Assembly: GCF_002077695.1 (NCBI RefSeq)
Contig: NZ_MWUE01000022.1
Span: forward strand, 1-64,000
Direction: 5' to 3'
DNA: 64,000 bases
From: Pantoea latae
GTDB lineage: Bacteria; Pseudomonadota; Gammaproteobacteria; Enterobacterales; Enterobacteriaceae
Shown here: one piece after another, positions 18,087 through 26,110 of the stretch
How positions within the stretch are numbered: the stretch's first letter is position 1
Layout of the letters: each line of letters starts with the position of its first letter
Made by a program: the position numbers and the translations under genes
Notes under the pieces: generated by a model
Databases searched by the model: none
What the model saw: the letters and a program-made list of their open reading frames with translations, nothing else
What the model was told of the DNA's origin: nothing

Positions 18087-18481
18087 AAAAACATGCTGAA
18101 ATCAGGCGCACCCTCACGGATGCGCTTAAGTCCCACATCAGCGGGGCGGCCTTTCATGATGGCCGCCCCGTTTTTATTGATGAAAAAGAACTGCCCGTCG
18201 TAGCCGTTTATCTGTCAGACGCCCGCTACAGCGGTAACTATCTGGATGCAGAAGCCTGGCAGGCCACGCTGCATATCGAGGTATTCCTCCGGGCAACCCA
18301 ACCGGATACGGCACTGGATGAGTGGGTTGAACGCCATATCCTTCCGGCACTCGTTAATGTGCCGGCACTTTCATCCGTGATCGATACGCTCACGCCGCAG
18401 AGTTATGACTGGCAGCGAGACACTGAAATGGCGAGCTGGGGTTCAGCCGATCTGACTTATCTCATTACCTATCAGATGTAA
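18083..18481 (+). CDS. Tail terminator protein U
   Basis: 132 residues. RRTLTDALKSHISGAAFHDG, FIDEKELPVVAVYLSDARY, ATLHIEVFLRA and LDEWVERHILPAL fit lambda gpU, which caps the tail tube as a hexamer to stop its growth and gives the head-binding surface. It sits between Z and V exactly as in lambda. Confidence 0.88.
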   Translation: MKKHAEIRRTLTDALKSHISGAAFHDGRPVFIDEKELPVVAVYLSDARYSGNYLDAEAWQATLHIEVFLRATQPDTALDEWVERHILPALVNVPALSSVIDTLTPQSYDWQRDTEMASWGSADLTYLITYQM

Positions 18482-18490
18482 GGAGCCACT

Positions 18491-19015
18491 ATGGCGACAC
18501 CTAATCCTCTTGCATCAGTCAAAGGTGCAGGAACCACCTTACTGATTTTCACCGGCAGCGGCGATGCCACCGCTAAACCTCTGAACGATGACGGCTGGAC
18601 ACGGCTCGCCCAGATCCGGGAGCTGCAGCCTGGCGAAATCAGTGCGGAAAGTTACGACGACACCTGGCTGGACGATCCGGACGCCGACTGGAAAGCCACG
18701 GCGCAGGGCGAGAAATCGGCGGGAGAAGCCAGTATTACGCTTGCCTGGAAACCCGGCGAGCAGGGACAGAAAGATTTACTGAGCTGGTTTCACAGTGGGG
18801 AGGTTCGCTATTACAAGATTCGCTATCCGAACGGCACGGTTGATCTGTTCCGGGGCTGGGTCAGCAGCCTGGGCAAGACCATTCCGGCAAAAGAGGTCAT
18901 CACGCGAACCATCAAGGTAACGAACAGCGGCCGTCCGGTTCTGGCTGAGGAAATTCCGCAGTCGCCTGCACCTGCGCCACATTCTGACAATAAGAATGAT
19001 AAAGGAGGTCTCTGA
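18491..19015 (+). CDS. Tail tube protein V
   Basis: 174 residues, major tail tube subunit. [17 protein letters not shown], then a beta-rich tube domain ([39 protein letters not shown]) as in lambda gpV. It lacks the C-terminal Ig-like domain of lambda V (246 residues), so it is a short version; the C-terminus is a proline-rich and polar tail. AAGGAGCCACT precedes the ATG. Confidence 0.88.
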   Translation: MATPNPLASVKGAGTTLLIFTGSGDATAKPLNDDGWTRLAQIRELQPGEISAESYDDTWLDDPDADWKATAQGEKSAGEASITLAWKPGEQGQKDLLSWFHSGEVRYYKIRYPNGTVDLFRGWVSSLGKTIPAKEVITRTIKVTNSGRPVLAEEIPQSPAPAPHSDNKNDKGGL

Positions 19016-19410
19016 TGTTTCTGGAAAAAACCGTGTTTCATTACGGGCCTGAGCAAATGGAGTTATCTGAACTGACAGCGCTGCAGCGCGCCGAGTTTTT
19101 TGCGTTTATTGCCAGTTCTGACGTGGTTAAAGATAAGGCTCCCTCGGACGCAGCCCGGAACGCAGCACTGGTCAGGCTGAATACGGAGTCCAGTGCCTGG
19201 CTTGTTTCGCGTGCGCTCTGGAATTGTCATCGTGAGGCGGACGTTAACGATATTTATCAGGGGATCCTGGCCGACTGGCCCGAAAAGGCGCTGTGTGTGG
19301 CTGCGGAAAAGGTGATGGTTCTCAGCGATCTCAAGGGGGATGAAAAGCCGGCCGAGCCATCCGGCCCCGGGGAGGATGACCTGAAGGTAAAGCCGACGGA
19401 CGAGAGCTGA
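19015..19410 (+). CDS. Tail assembly chaperone G
   Basis: 131 residues at the lambda G position. LTALQRAEFFAFIASSD and SAWLVSRALWNCHREADV match the family. G and the frameshifted G-T product coat the tape measure protein during tail assembly. The next frame (T) lies in the -1 register and is open from 19344 on, so a -1 ribosomal shift in 19344-19410 could make the fusion. I do not find the lambda slippery heptamer GGGAAAG; A_AAG sites at 19344-19347 and near 19389-19392 are weak candidates. Confidence 0.85.
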   Translation: MFLEKTVFHYGPEQMELSELTALQRAEFFAFIASSDVVKDKAPSDAARNAALVRLNTESSAWLVSRALWNCHREADVNDIYQGILADWPEKALCVAAEKVMVLSDLKGDEKPAEPSGPGEDDLKVKPTDES

Positions 19411-19418
19411 AATTTATC

Positions 19419-19724
19419 ATGTTTCTGGCCCATGAGTTTCGCCGTCCTGACTGGCGCCGGATGCTGAGCGAGATGACGTCTTCTGAACTCGCAGACTGGC
19501 AGCGTTATTTCGCCATTGTGCCGTTCAGCCATCGCCTGCTGGATGCTGAATTTGCGACGCTCAGCAGCACAATGGTGGCGCTCGCCACAGGCGAATGCGG
19601 GCTGACTGCAGAAGACTTCAGCCTGCTCAGTGGCTCAGGAACCGGTGACCTCATGACTGATGACATGCTGATGGCCGTGGCAGAGTCCATGGGAGGAGAA
19701 CGCCATGTCCCAGCAGATCGCTGA
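19419..19724 (+). CDS. Tail assembly chaperone T (frameshift partner of G)
   Basis: 101 residues if begun at its own ATG; the frame is open back to 19344, in the -1 register relative to G. LAHEFRRPDWRRMLSEMTSSELADWQRYF is typical of the lambda T-type extension (DUF4035-like). In lambda the T part is made only as a G-T fusion and recruits tube subunits. It overlaps the tape measure start (19705). Whether the isolated ATG is used is unknown. Confidence 0.8.
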   Translation: MFLAHEFRRPDWRRMLSEMTSSELADWQRYFAIVPFSHRLLDAEFATLSSTMVALATGECGLTAEDFSLLSGSGTGDLMTDDMLMAVAESMGGERHVPADR

Positions 19725-22281
19725 TCTTGTCGTAAATCTTGGGGCTGAGACTGCCCGGTTTCACGAGCAGATGGGCCGGGTCGAACGTCAGCTGAAAAAC
19801 GCGGGGCAGCAGGCCGGGCGCGCTGCGCAGCAGGTTTCCTCCGTTTCGCGCGCTGAAGTGCAGGCCACGCAGGCAAAAGCCCGTTTTCTCAGCCAGCTCA
19901 AGGCACAGCTGGCCACACAACGGCTTTCACGTGAAGAGATGCTGAGAACGCGCGCGGCACAGCTGGGGCTGGGCGATGCGGCGGAAATCTATATCCGTAA
20001 GCTGGAGTCGGCCCGTCAGAAAACACACTCTCTGGGACTGGCGAGCGCGTCGGCGCGGCGCGAGCTGGGCGTGTTGTTTGGCGAAATGGCGCGGGGCAAT
20101 TTTGGCGCACTTCGTGGCTCAGGCATTACGCTTGCGAATAATGCCGGATGGATAGAAAAGCTGATGACCCTGCGCGGTCTGAGCATAGCCGGGATGGTGG
20201 GCGGTATTGCCGCTGCTGTCTGGGGACTGGGGAAAGCCTGGTATCAGGGCAGTCAGGAAGCTGAGGCCTTTAACAGGAATCTTATCCTCACCGGCCACTA
20301 TGCCGCCCGGACAACCTCAGCGCTACAGGCGATGAGCCGCTCTCTGACGGGCAACGGTATTACGCAGCATGAAGCGGCTTCTGTGCTGGCGGAAGTCACT
20401 GGCTCGGGTTTATTTAATGGGCAGCACCTCCGGCAGGTCGCTGACGTCGCGGCCCGTCTCAAAACTGTAACCGGTCAGGCTACCGAAGAAACTATCCGAC
20501 AGTTTGCGCGGCTTCAGGACACGCCCGTCGCTGCCGTCCGGGAGCTGGATAAATCCCTGCACTTTCTGACGGCGACTGAACTGGAAAACATCACCCGCCT
20601 GGCAGAACAGGGGCGTGAAGCCGATGCGGCAGCTCTGGCTATGGATCGTTACGCTGAAACCCTGCGTCATCGCAGCGACGATGTGGCACAGCATCTGGGA
20701 ACGCTGGAGAAAACCTGGAAATGGCTGGGGGAGACGGCGGCGGGTGCCTGGGATGCCATGCTGGGCATCGGCCGGGAACGGTCGCTGGAAGAGCAGATTG
20801 CTGCCCTGAGAGAGAAGTTAAACGCGGGTGGAAAGGCCCTGGGCAAAGCCTGGATACCTGTCACGCAGCAGGACAGGGACAGGCTTTCCCGGCTGGAAGA
20901 ACAGAAGTTTCAACATGACCTGAAGGCCGCCCGCGATAAAGCAGATCAGGATGCGGAAATCCGTAAAAAGCGCCGTTTCGATGCTGACCAGACCCTGAAA
21001 AAACAGTACGAAACGGAAGAGGAAAAGCATCAGCGCGCGCTGTCAGTTATCCGCCATTCATGGGCATCCCGTGAGGTTAAAGAGGAGGCGATGCGCCGTG
21101 AAAAACAGCGCTATGACACGCTTGTCGCAGGCCGCCGAAAACGGCGGGACGCACATCAGCCGTCGGCGGCTGCCCTTGCAGGCGAAAAGGCGCAGGCTGA
21201 CATGCTGGCGCTACAGGCCCGGCTTCACGCTCTGAAGACGCATCAGGAAGCAGGTATTGTCAGCCAGCAGCGTAAAGAGCTCTGGGCCTCCCAGGCGAAA
21301 TTTCATGTTCTTGAGGAAGCCGCACAAAAACGCCAGCTGACCCATGAGGAAAAATCCCTGCTTGCCGGTAAAGCCAGCGTCCTGCTTCAGCAGGAAAAAC
21401 TGGCCATGCTGGGGGATGAAGTTGCGCTTCAGGAACGCATGAATCAGCTTCAGGTGCAGGCTGGAAAATTTACGGAGCAGCAGCGCACGCGGCAGGCGGA
21501 AATTGCGGCGCTTGAACACGGCCTGTCGGCACGGGAGGCGCAGCAGCATGCCAGCGTTACCCGACTCAGCGCCACTTATGCAGAGGCGCCAGATGTACTT
21601 GCTGCAGTGTTAAAAGCACAGCAAAAAACCTGGCAGGCGGAAGAAAAGCTGCGGGCTGACTGGCTGGCGGGAGCAAAAAGCGCATGGGCTGAGTACCGTG
21701 ATGCGGCGCTTGATGCCAACAGCCAGATAAAACAGGCTTCGTCCAGGGCGCTTGACGGGTTAAGCACACAGCTGAGTGCTCTTCTGACGGACGGTAAGGC
21801 AGGTTTTCGCGACTTTACCCGAAACGTTCTGAGCATGCTCACCCAGATCCTGGTGAAAATGACGCTGGTCAGGGGCGTGGATTTTTTCGCCGGACTGCTT
21901 AAGCAACATGCGTTGTCATTTCATGCGCAGGGCGGTGTTTTTCATTCTCAGGATCTTCATGCCTTCAGCGGAAGCGTGATCCGGACGCCTACGCTGTTTG
22001 CGTTTGCCCATGGTGCCGGCGTCATGGGAGAGGCCGGGCCGGAAGGTATCTTTCCACTACGTCGCGGTGCCGACGGTAAGCTGGGTGTGGTGGCCCGGAT
22101 GACAGGAGCCGGCCTGAAATACGCACCCGTCTTTAATGTCACCATTCACAATGACGGCCGTAACGGGCAGCTCGGGCCGGAGGCCGCAAGAATGATGTAT
22201 GAGCTGGGGCGTCAGGGCGCGAAAGATTTCTTCCTTCAGCAGCAGCGTGACGGCGGCATGATGAGCGGAGGCCGGGTCTGA
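19705..22281 (+). CDS. Tail tape measure protein H
   Basis: 858 residues. It starts MSQQIADLVVNLGAETARFH, the usual beginning of lambda H-type tape measures. A coiled-coil N-terminal part is followed by hydrophobic segments (about residues 165-180), long helical charged stretches (residues 370-640) and a C-terminal part with AHGAGVMGEAGPEGIFPLRR, which is typical of this family. Its length sets tail length, and it is ejected during infection. GGGAGGAGAACGCC precedes the ATG. Confidence 0.93.
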   Translation: MSQQIADLVVNLGAETARFHEQMGRVERQLKNAGQQAGRAAQQVSSVSRAEVQATQAKARFLSQLKAQLATQRLSREEMLRTRAAQLGLGDAAEIYIRKLESARQKTHSLGLASASARRELGVLFGEMARGNFGALRGSGITLANNAGWIEKLMTLRGLSIAGMVGGIAAAVWGLGKAWYQGSQEAEAFNRNLILTGHYAARTTSALQAMSRSLTGNGITQHEAASVLAEVTGSGLFNGQHLRQVADVAARLKTVTGQATEETIRQFARLQDTPVAAVRELDKSLHFLTATELENITRLAEQGREADAAALAMDRYAETLRHRSDDVAQHLGTLEKTWKWLGETAAGAWDAMLGIGRERSLEEQIAALREKLNAGGKALGKAWIPVTQQDRDRLSRLEEQKFQHDLKAARDKADQDAEIRKKRRFDADQTLKKQYETEEEKHQRALSVIRHSWASREVKEEAMRREKQRYDTLVAGRRKRRDAHQPSAAALAGEKAQADMLALQARLHALKTHQEAGIVSQQRKELWASQAKFHVLEEAAQKRQLTHEEKSLLAGKASVLLQQEKLAMLGDEVALQERMNQLQVQAGKFTEQQRTRQAEIAALEHGLSAREAQQHASVTRLSATYAEAPDVLAAVLKAQQKTWQAEEKLRADWLAGAKSAWAEYRDAALDANSQIKQASSRALDGLSTQLSALLTDGKAGFRDFTRNVLSMLTQILVKMTLVRGVDFFAGLLKQHALSFHAQGGVFHSQDLHAFSGSVIRTPTLFAFAHGAGVMGEAGPEGIFPLRRGADGKLGVVARMTGAGLKYAPVFNVTIHNDGRNGQLGPEAARMMYELGRQGAKDFFLQQQRDGGMMSGGRV

Positions 22282-22610
22282 TGGAATCATTTAACTGGAA
22301 GATCCGGCCGGGTATGCGTGCCGAGCGAGAGCCACGTGTGCAGACAATCCGGTTTGGTGACGGGTATGAGCAGCGGCGCGCAGATGGCCTGAATGTTCTT
22401 CAGAGCCGCTACGCCATTATGCTGTCCGGACCTCACGCCACGATGCAGGCGGTGGAGAACTTCCTTATCCGGCACAGCGGTGTCAGAGCCTTTCTGTGGC
22501 AACCGCCGGGCCAGCCCGATCCTGCCGTCTTTGTCTGCCGACGCTGGTCGGCGGTGCGTCTGGCGAGGCGCACGGAAATAACCGGCGAATTTGAACAGGT
22601 CCCCGCCTGA
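22281..22610 (+). CDS. Minor tail protein M
   Basis: 109 residues, Phage_min_tail family. FGDGYEQRRADGLN and VENFLIRHSGVRAFLWQPPGQ correspond to lambda gpM motifs. M belongs to the tail-tip complex that joins tube and fibre. It overlaps the H stop by one base and is followed by L. Confidence 0.88.
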   Translation: MESFNWKIRPGMRAEREPRVQTIRFGDGYEQRRADGLNVLQSRYAIMLSGPHATMQAVENFLIRHSGVRAFLWQPPGQPDPAVFVCRRWSAVRLARRTEITGEFEQVPA

Positions 22611-22620
22611 GGTAACAGCG

Positions 22621-23322
22621 ATGAACACCATTCCTTCTCAAATGCTGAGTGAACTGACCCGGACAGAGCCGTCTGCCCGTATTGACCTGTGGGAAGCGGA
22701 TCTGACCGCAACAGGCGGTAAACGTTACTTCTTCTGCAATGAACAGAATGAACTCGGAAAAGCGGTTATCTGGCAGAAACGTCGCTACCGGCCTTATCCC
22801 GTCAGGATGGAAGAGTGTGGCATGAGTGGGCGAGGCCCGGCTGCGCGTCCGTCAGTTGTTGTCTCAAACCTGTATGGTATCGTGACCGGCCTGGCCGAGG
22901 CGCACCAGAGCCTGGTGGGTGCCGCTGTGATACGGCGAACGGTCTGTGCCCGGTTTCTGGACGCAGAGAATTTCAGGCGTGGTAATCCGGACGCCGATCC
23001 GCAGCAGGAAGTGGTCAGCCGTTATGTTATTGAACAGCTGGCGGAACTGACGTCACTGACGGCGAGATTTATTCTGGCCGTGCCGACAGAAACCGAAGGG
23101 TTACTCTGCCCGGGCCGCATCATGCTGTCTGACCTTTGCCCATGGGAATACCGCTCAGCAGACTGTGGGTACACCGGGCCGGCAATTGCAGACAGCAACG
23201 GACACCCCGTCAAGGATGCCGCTCAGGATCACTGTGGCAACTGTGCGGCAGGTTGCCGGCTTCGTCATAACACCAGGCGCTTCGGCGGGTTTCTCTCGCT
23301 GAATACGTACTCAGCAGAATGA
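22621..23322 (+). CDS. Minor tail protein L
   Basis: 233 residues from the ATG at 22621 (TGAGGTAACAGCG before it). IDLWEADLTATGGKRYFF, WQKRRYRPYPVRMEECGMS and DLCPWEYRSADCGYTG, CGNCAAGCRLRHN match lambda gpL. The four C-terminal cysteines are those that bind an iron-sulphur cluster in the lambda protein. It is a tail-tip hub component. It overlaps K by ATGA. Confidence 0.9.
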   Translation: MNTIPSQMLSELTRTEPSARIDLWEADLTATGGKRYFFCNEQNELGKAVIWQKRRYRPYPVRMEECGMSGRGPAARPSVVVSNLYGIVTGLAEAHQSLVGAAVIRRTVCARFLDAENFRRGNPDADPQQEVVSRYVIEQLAELTSLTARFILAVPTETEGLLCPGRIMLSDLCPWEYRSADCGYTGPAIADSNGHPVKDAAQDHCGNCAAGCRLRHNTRRFGGFLSLNTYSAE

Positions 23323-23678
23323 CGTACGCCTGTAGCGCAGCGACAATCGGGCGTCTCTCCGAAGATATCTTCGCCCACGCCCGGGCCTGTCATCCGCAGG
23401 AGTGCTGCGGTCTGGTCATCCTGACACCGGACGACTGTCAGTATCGGCCCTGCATTAACACTTCCCCTGAGCCACACCGGCATTTTCTGATCACCCCTGA
23501 AGATTACCTGAGTGCCTCTGCCGCCGGCACGATTATCGCGCTGGTTCACAGCCATCCTGATGGGCCACCTGAACTGAGCCCTGCGGATAAAGCCGCCATG
23601 AGACACAGCGCCTGCAGCTGGTGGCTGGTGTGCGGTGACAGCATTTATCGCTTTGGAGATGAAAATGAGCTCACCTGA
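23319..23678 (+). CDS. Tail assembly protein K, JAMM domain only
   Basis: 119 residues. A complete JAMM metalloprotease signature is visible: ECCGL with the Glu, and HSHPDGPPELSPAD with HxH, Ser and Asp. Lambda K additionally has an NlpC/P60 peptidase domain behind it; here the gene ends right after the JAMM domain and gene I begins at once in another frame, so that domain is absent. K functions in tail-tip assembly and is not kept, or kept in part, in virions. Whether this is natural for the phage lineage or a loss is not known. Confidence 0.85.
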   Translation: MTYACSAATIGRLSEDIFAHARACHPQECCGLVILTPDDCQYRPCINTSPEPHRHFLITPEDYLSASAAGTIIALVHSHPDGPPELSPADKAAMRHSACSWWLVCGDSIYRFGDENELT

Positions 23679-24318
23679 ATATTCATCTGAAAGGGCCCGG
23701 CCGGTTCGGGTGTGTCTGTACGGCAACCTCGGCAGGTCTGGCAGGCGCATTGATCTGCATGTGAGGACTGCGGCAGAAGCGCTGCATGCGCTGGTGATGC
23801 AGTCCGGTGAGTTCAGGCGTCAGTTCAGCGAAGGGCTTTATCAGGTGCGTATTGCCGGCAGCGATCTTGATACTGGCAACCTGCATGCCCGCCTGCATGA
23901 AAAGCTACCGTCCGGCGCAGTTGTCCATCTGGTTCCCCGGCTGCAGGGCGCTTCCCGGCGGGGCCTGCTTCAGTTGTTTGCAGGTGCCGCGCTCATCGCG
24001 GCGTCATTTATTCCGGGTCTGAATGCTTTTGCCTGGACGGTGGGCGCGACAACGCTTTCGCTGAGCGGGGCGGCTTTTTCGCTGGGGGCCAGCCTGATGC
24101 TGGGCGGAGCCGCTCAGCTGCTGGCTCCACGACCTGCGGGTGCAGATACCAGGGATAACAAAAGCACCTGGTTTTCAGGCACAGAAAACATGATGGCTCA
24201 GGGCGCGCCGGTACCAGTACTGTATGGAGAAATGCGGGTGGGGTCACGCGTAATTTCTCAGGAGATTTCCACCCGGGATATGAGCGGGGAAGGAAAGGTG
24301 ATTATTATCGGATACTGA
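23665..24318 (+). CDS. Tail assembly protein I
   Basis: 217 residues from the ATG at 23665, with GGAGATGAAA before it; it overlaps the end of K. VRVCLYGNLGRSGRRIDLHV is a ubiquitin-like start. It is followed by two hydrophobic glycine-rich segments (residues about 105-160, FAGAALIAASFIPGL and SLSGAAFSLGASLMLGGAAQ) and GAPVPVLYGEMRVGSRVIS. This agrees with lambda gpI, an assembly factor for the tail tip. Gene J should follow at once but is 1.8 kb away because a two-gene cargo module is inserted here. Confidence 0.9.
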   Translation: MSSPEYSSERARPVRVCLYGNLGRSGRRIDLHVRTAAEALHALVMQSGEFRRQFSEGLYQVRIAGSDLDTGNLHARLHEKLPSGAVVHLVPRLQGASRRGLLQLFAGAALIAASFIPGLNAFAWTVGATTLSLSGAAFSLGASLMLGGAAQLLAPRPAGADTRDNKSTWFSGTENMMAQGAPVPVLYGEMRVGSRVISQEISTRDMSGEGKVIIIGY

Positions 24319-24453
24319 CATTAAGAGAATAAATAAGCGTTTTTTTATTACATCATTATTAGTTAATTGACTGTATTTAATTATAAAATTTGAAAAACGA
24401 AGCATGATGCTATTGCTGATAACTGACAGGATTTAAAACTAGTCAAAGCAGGT

Positions 24454-24471
24454 AGCCCACTAAGGTGGGCT
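24454..24471. terminator. Hairpin at the end of PIN gene copy 1
   Basis: AGCCCAC, loop TAAG, GTGGGCT; the last base is part of the PIN stop codon. No T-run follows on either strand, so it is a weak terminator or an mRNA 3' stabilising hairpin for the converging I-gene and PIN transcripts. Confidence 0.45.
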
Positions 24472-25019
24472 CAATGTACACTTTTATTTTCGATAGATTG
24501 ACTGAAGTCCATTGTGCTTTGTATAGGAGCCGGTTCTATTGATGACAATGTGAATACAGGAATTTTGAGATGCTTACATCTCTCATGTACACCTTTATCA
24601 TGAGTCCAGACTTCATCAACACCAATCGCAATGGCTATGGCAATGATTTGTCTATCAAATTTTATTTTGTTAGCCGTTCCCTCTGTGCTGATTTTTTTTA
24701 ACTCCTGAAGTGTTGGTAATGACGCACATTCAATTGCAGCAAGCTCATCAAAAGGAGCAGTTTCAAAACAAGAAACAGATCTAATAATATTTAATCTTTC
24801 TTGTTGATGATTCTTATGTATGCCTACCAAATATTCAGCTAATACTGGGGTAGGCACAATTATCGTACCGTTTAAGCTTTCGATTCTGTCAAGCAAAGCT
24901 TCAGCTCTTCTTTTAACATCTTTAATTTGAGAACCTAAAACAGGATCGGACATTCTGTAATCATTTTCAATGTCTGACAGCAAAGGAACTAAAATATTGG
25001 TATCTAAAATTACTCGCAA
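24471..25019 (-). CDS. PIN-domain nuclease, module copy 1
   Basis: 182 residues, PIN-like ribonuclease fold, longer than VapC toxins (about 130). Acidic metal-binding residues are visible: D6 in ILDTNILV, E62 in VLAEYLVG, D122 in KFDRQIIA and D141 in WTHDKG. PIN enzymes cut RNA, often tRNA or rRNA, and many are toxins. The start is a TTG lying inside the last codons of the upstream 238-residue gene; the 10-nt overlap TTGCGAGTAA holds that gene's stop. It is antisense to the tail operon, between I and J. Copy 2 at 36361-36906 has the same length within one residue and about half of its residues identical by eye. A toxin or defence role is inference. Confidence 0.85.
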   Translation of the reverse strand: MRVILDTNILVPLLSDIENDYRMSDPVLGSQIKDVKRRAEALLDRIESLNGTIIVPTPVLAEYLVGIHKNHQQERLNIIRSVSCFETAPFDELAAIECASLPTLQELKKISTEGTANKIKFDRQIIAIAIAIGVDEVWTHDKGVHERCKHLKIPVFTLSSIEPAPIQSTMDFSQSIENKSVH

Positions 25020-25726
25020 TTTATTACCCTCATCGTCTTGAGGAGAGAATCAGCATCTTCTTCTTCTGACCACTGGTCCCCAGGTGCTTGTTTAATAGAG
25101 CTGATTGCATCCCTGAGCGATGTCTTCTTTAGCAACGTAAAGGAAGCAATTTTCATTTTTTTTAACTCCCATTTACCCTCTCTTTTTTCCCAATTACTCT
25201 CTCCTTTTACTCTTATATTTTTGAAGAGATGTGAGCCTAAAGATGAAGCTAGTTCGGGAGTAGCCTCACACTTGAAGGTTTCCCCATTAGGGCCTTCAAT
25301 TCGAACAGGAATAGAGTCATCTTTACCACCAACGCTATAAAGCCTCCCTTGGATCTCAGCAACTTTAGTTACATATAGGGGCATGTCTTTTTTTATCGTT
25401 GGGAAAGAAATGATAACAGTGTCGTTACGATCAAGCAGCTTTCCGACAAAACCATCCTGTTCAAGTAAATTTGTTAGCCTTTGGTACGAGGAGCCATTGT
25501 TCTGTGCAGCCAGAGTCGCTTTAGTAATTACAGCATTGTAAGAAATGTCATTATCAACCCATGCATTTAAATCGGCAGAGCCTTCGCTTACCGAATCAAA
25601 ATGTACAGCCTCCACGGAACCATAAAAATCCGTAAGCGCAGCCATATACTTAACCAGCTTAGCCATAGGCAATTTGCTTGGGCTGGTACCGTCAAGTTTT
25701 AAAGTGAGAGCATTGGGTTTTTTCAT
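25010..25726 (-). CDS. Partner protein of PIN nuclease, module copy 1
   Basis: 238 residues, family not recognised, soluble. The N-terminal part reads LTLKLDGTSPSKLPMAKLVK then YGSVEAVHF and VSEGSADLNAWVDN. The C-terminal half is beta-rich with GRLYSVGGKDD, NGETFKCEATPELASSLG, LFKNIRVKGESNW and GKWELKK, a pattern (V-V-G-G...C...LF--VRV-G---W---G-W-L) I have seen in uncharacterised bacterial proteins that may be OB-like barrels. It ends INCE with the PIN start inside. Copy 2 has the same length and motifs. Role as inhibitor, sensor or RNA-binding subunit of the nuclease is inference. A promoter candidate lies at 25761. Confidence 0.8.
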   Translation of the reverse strand: MKKPNALTLKLDGTSPSKLPMAKLVKYMAALTDFYGSVEAVHFDSVSEGSADLNAWVDNDISYNAVITKATLAAQNNGSSYQRLTNLLEQDGFVGKLLDRNDTVIISFPTIKKDMPLYVTKVAEIQGRLYSVGGKDDSIPVRIEGPNGETFKCEATPELASSLGSHLFKNIRVKGESNWEKREGKWELKKMKIASFTLLKKTSLRDAISSIKQAPGDQWSEEEDADSLLKTMRVINCE

Positions 25727-25760
25727 TAATCTTTACACAACATCATAGGATCCTGTTTTC

Positions 25761-25790
25761 AGTATAACCCTAAACATCAGCCTTAAAGCT
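25761..25790 (-). promoter_or_regulatory. Candidate promoter of PIN module copy 1
   Basis: On the minus strand TATACT (25761-25766) is a good -10 box, about 40 bp before the ATG. The -35 area is poor (TTTAAG at about 18 bp). Prediction only. Confidence 0.35.
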
Positions 25791-26070
25791 CATCATTCTT
25801 TGACATACAACTCTCAACTGAAAGCTGGGAGGTTAACCGGCCCTTCGACGATTACTCTTTAAGATTCATCCTAGCCTGGCTTTGCTCGCCCGCCCATCCT
25901 GATAGATGAACAGTACTTTTTTATCATGGCGAATAGGACGGTTTATGCTGACAGAAGAAGTGCCTGTCTAAGTGAACAAGCTGCACTATCAACTCTGTCT
26001 TGTTCGCAGTGAGCGCAGGCAGAGAGAATTGAACAAGAAACACTGACACCTTCTCCCCGAACACCATAAC

Positions 26071-26091
26071 CCGCTTAACTGCGGTTTTTTT
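26071..26091 (+). terminator. Weak terminator before gene J
   Basis: CCGC, loop TTAACT, GCGG, followed by seven T residues; a four-pair core stem with flanking A-T pairs. It precedes the J ribosome site by about 15 bp. Confidence 0.5.
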
Positions 26092-26110
26092 ATTTGTACA
26101 GAGGAAAGCA

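Larger units (their letters stand above)
25727..26110. other. Intergenic between PIN module and gene J
   Basis: About 380 bp. It contains a leftward promoter candidate for the module and, near 26071-26091, a weak rightward hairpin (CCGC/GCGG) with a seven-T tail just before gene J. A 28-codon frame from 25926 has no ribosome site and is not annotated. The segment TGATGTTG...TGTAAA before the 238-residue gene also occurs upstream of copy 2. Confidence 0.5.
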
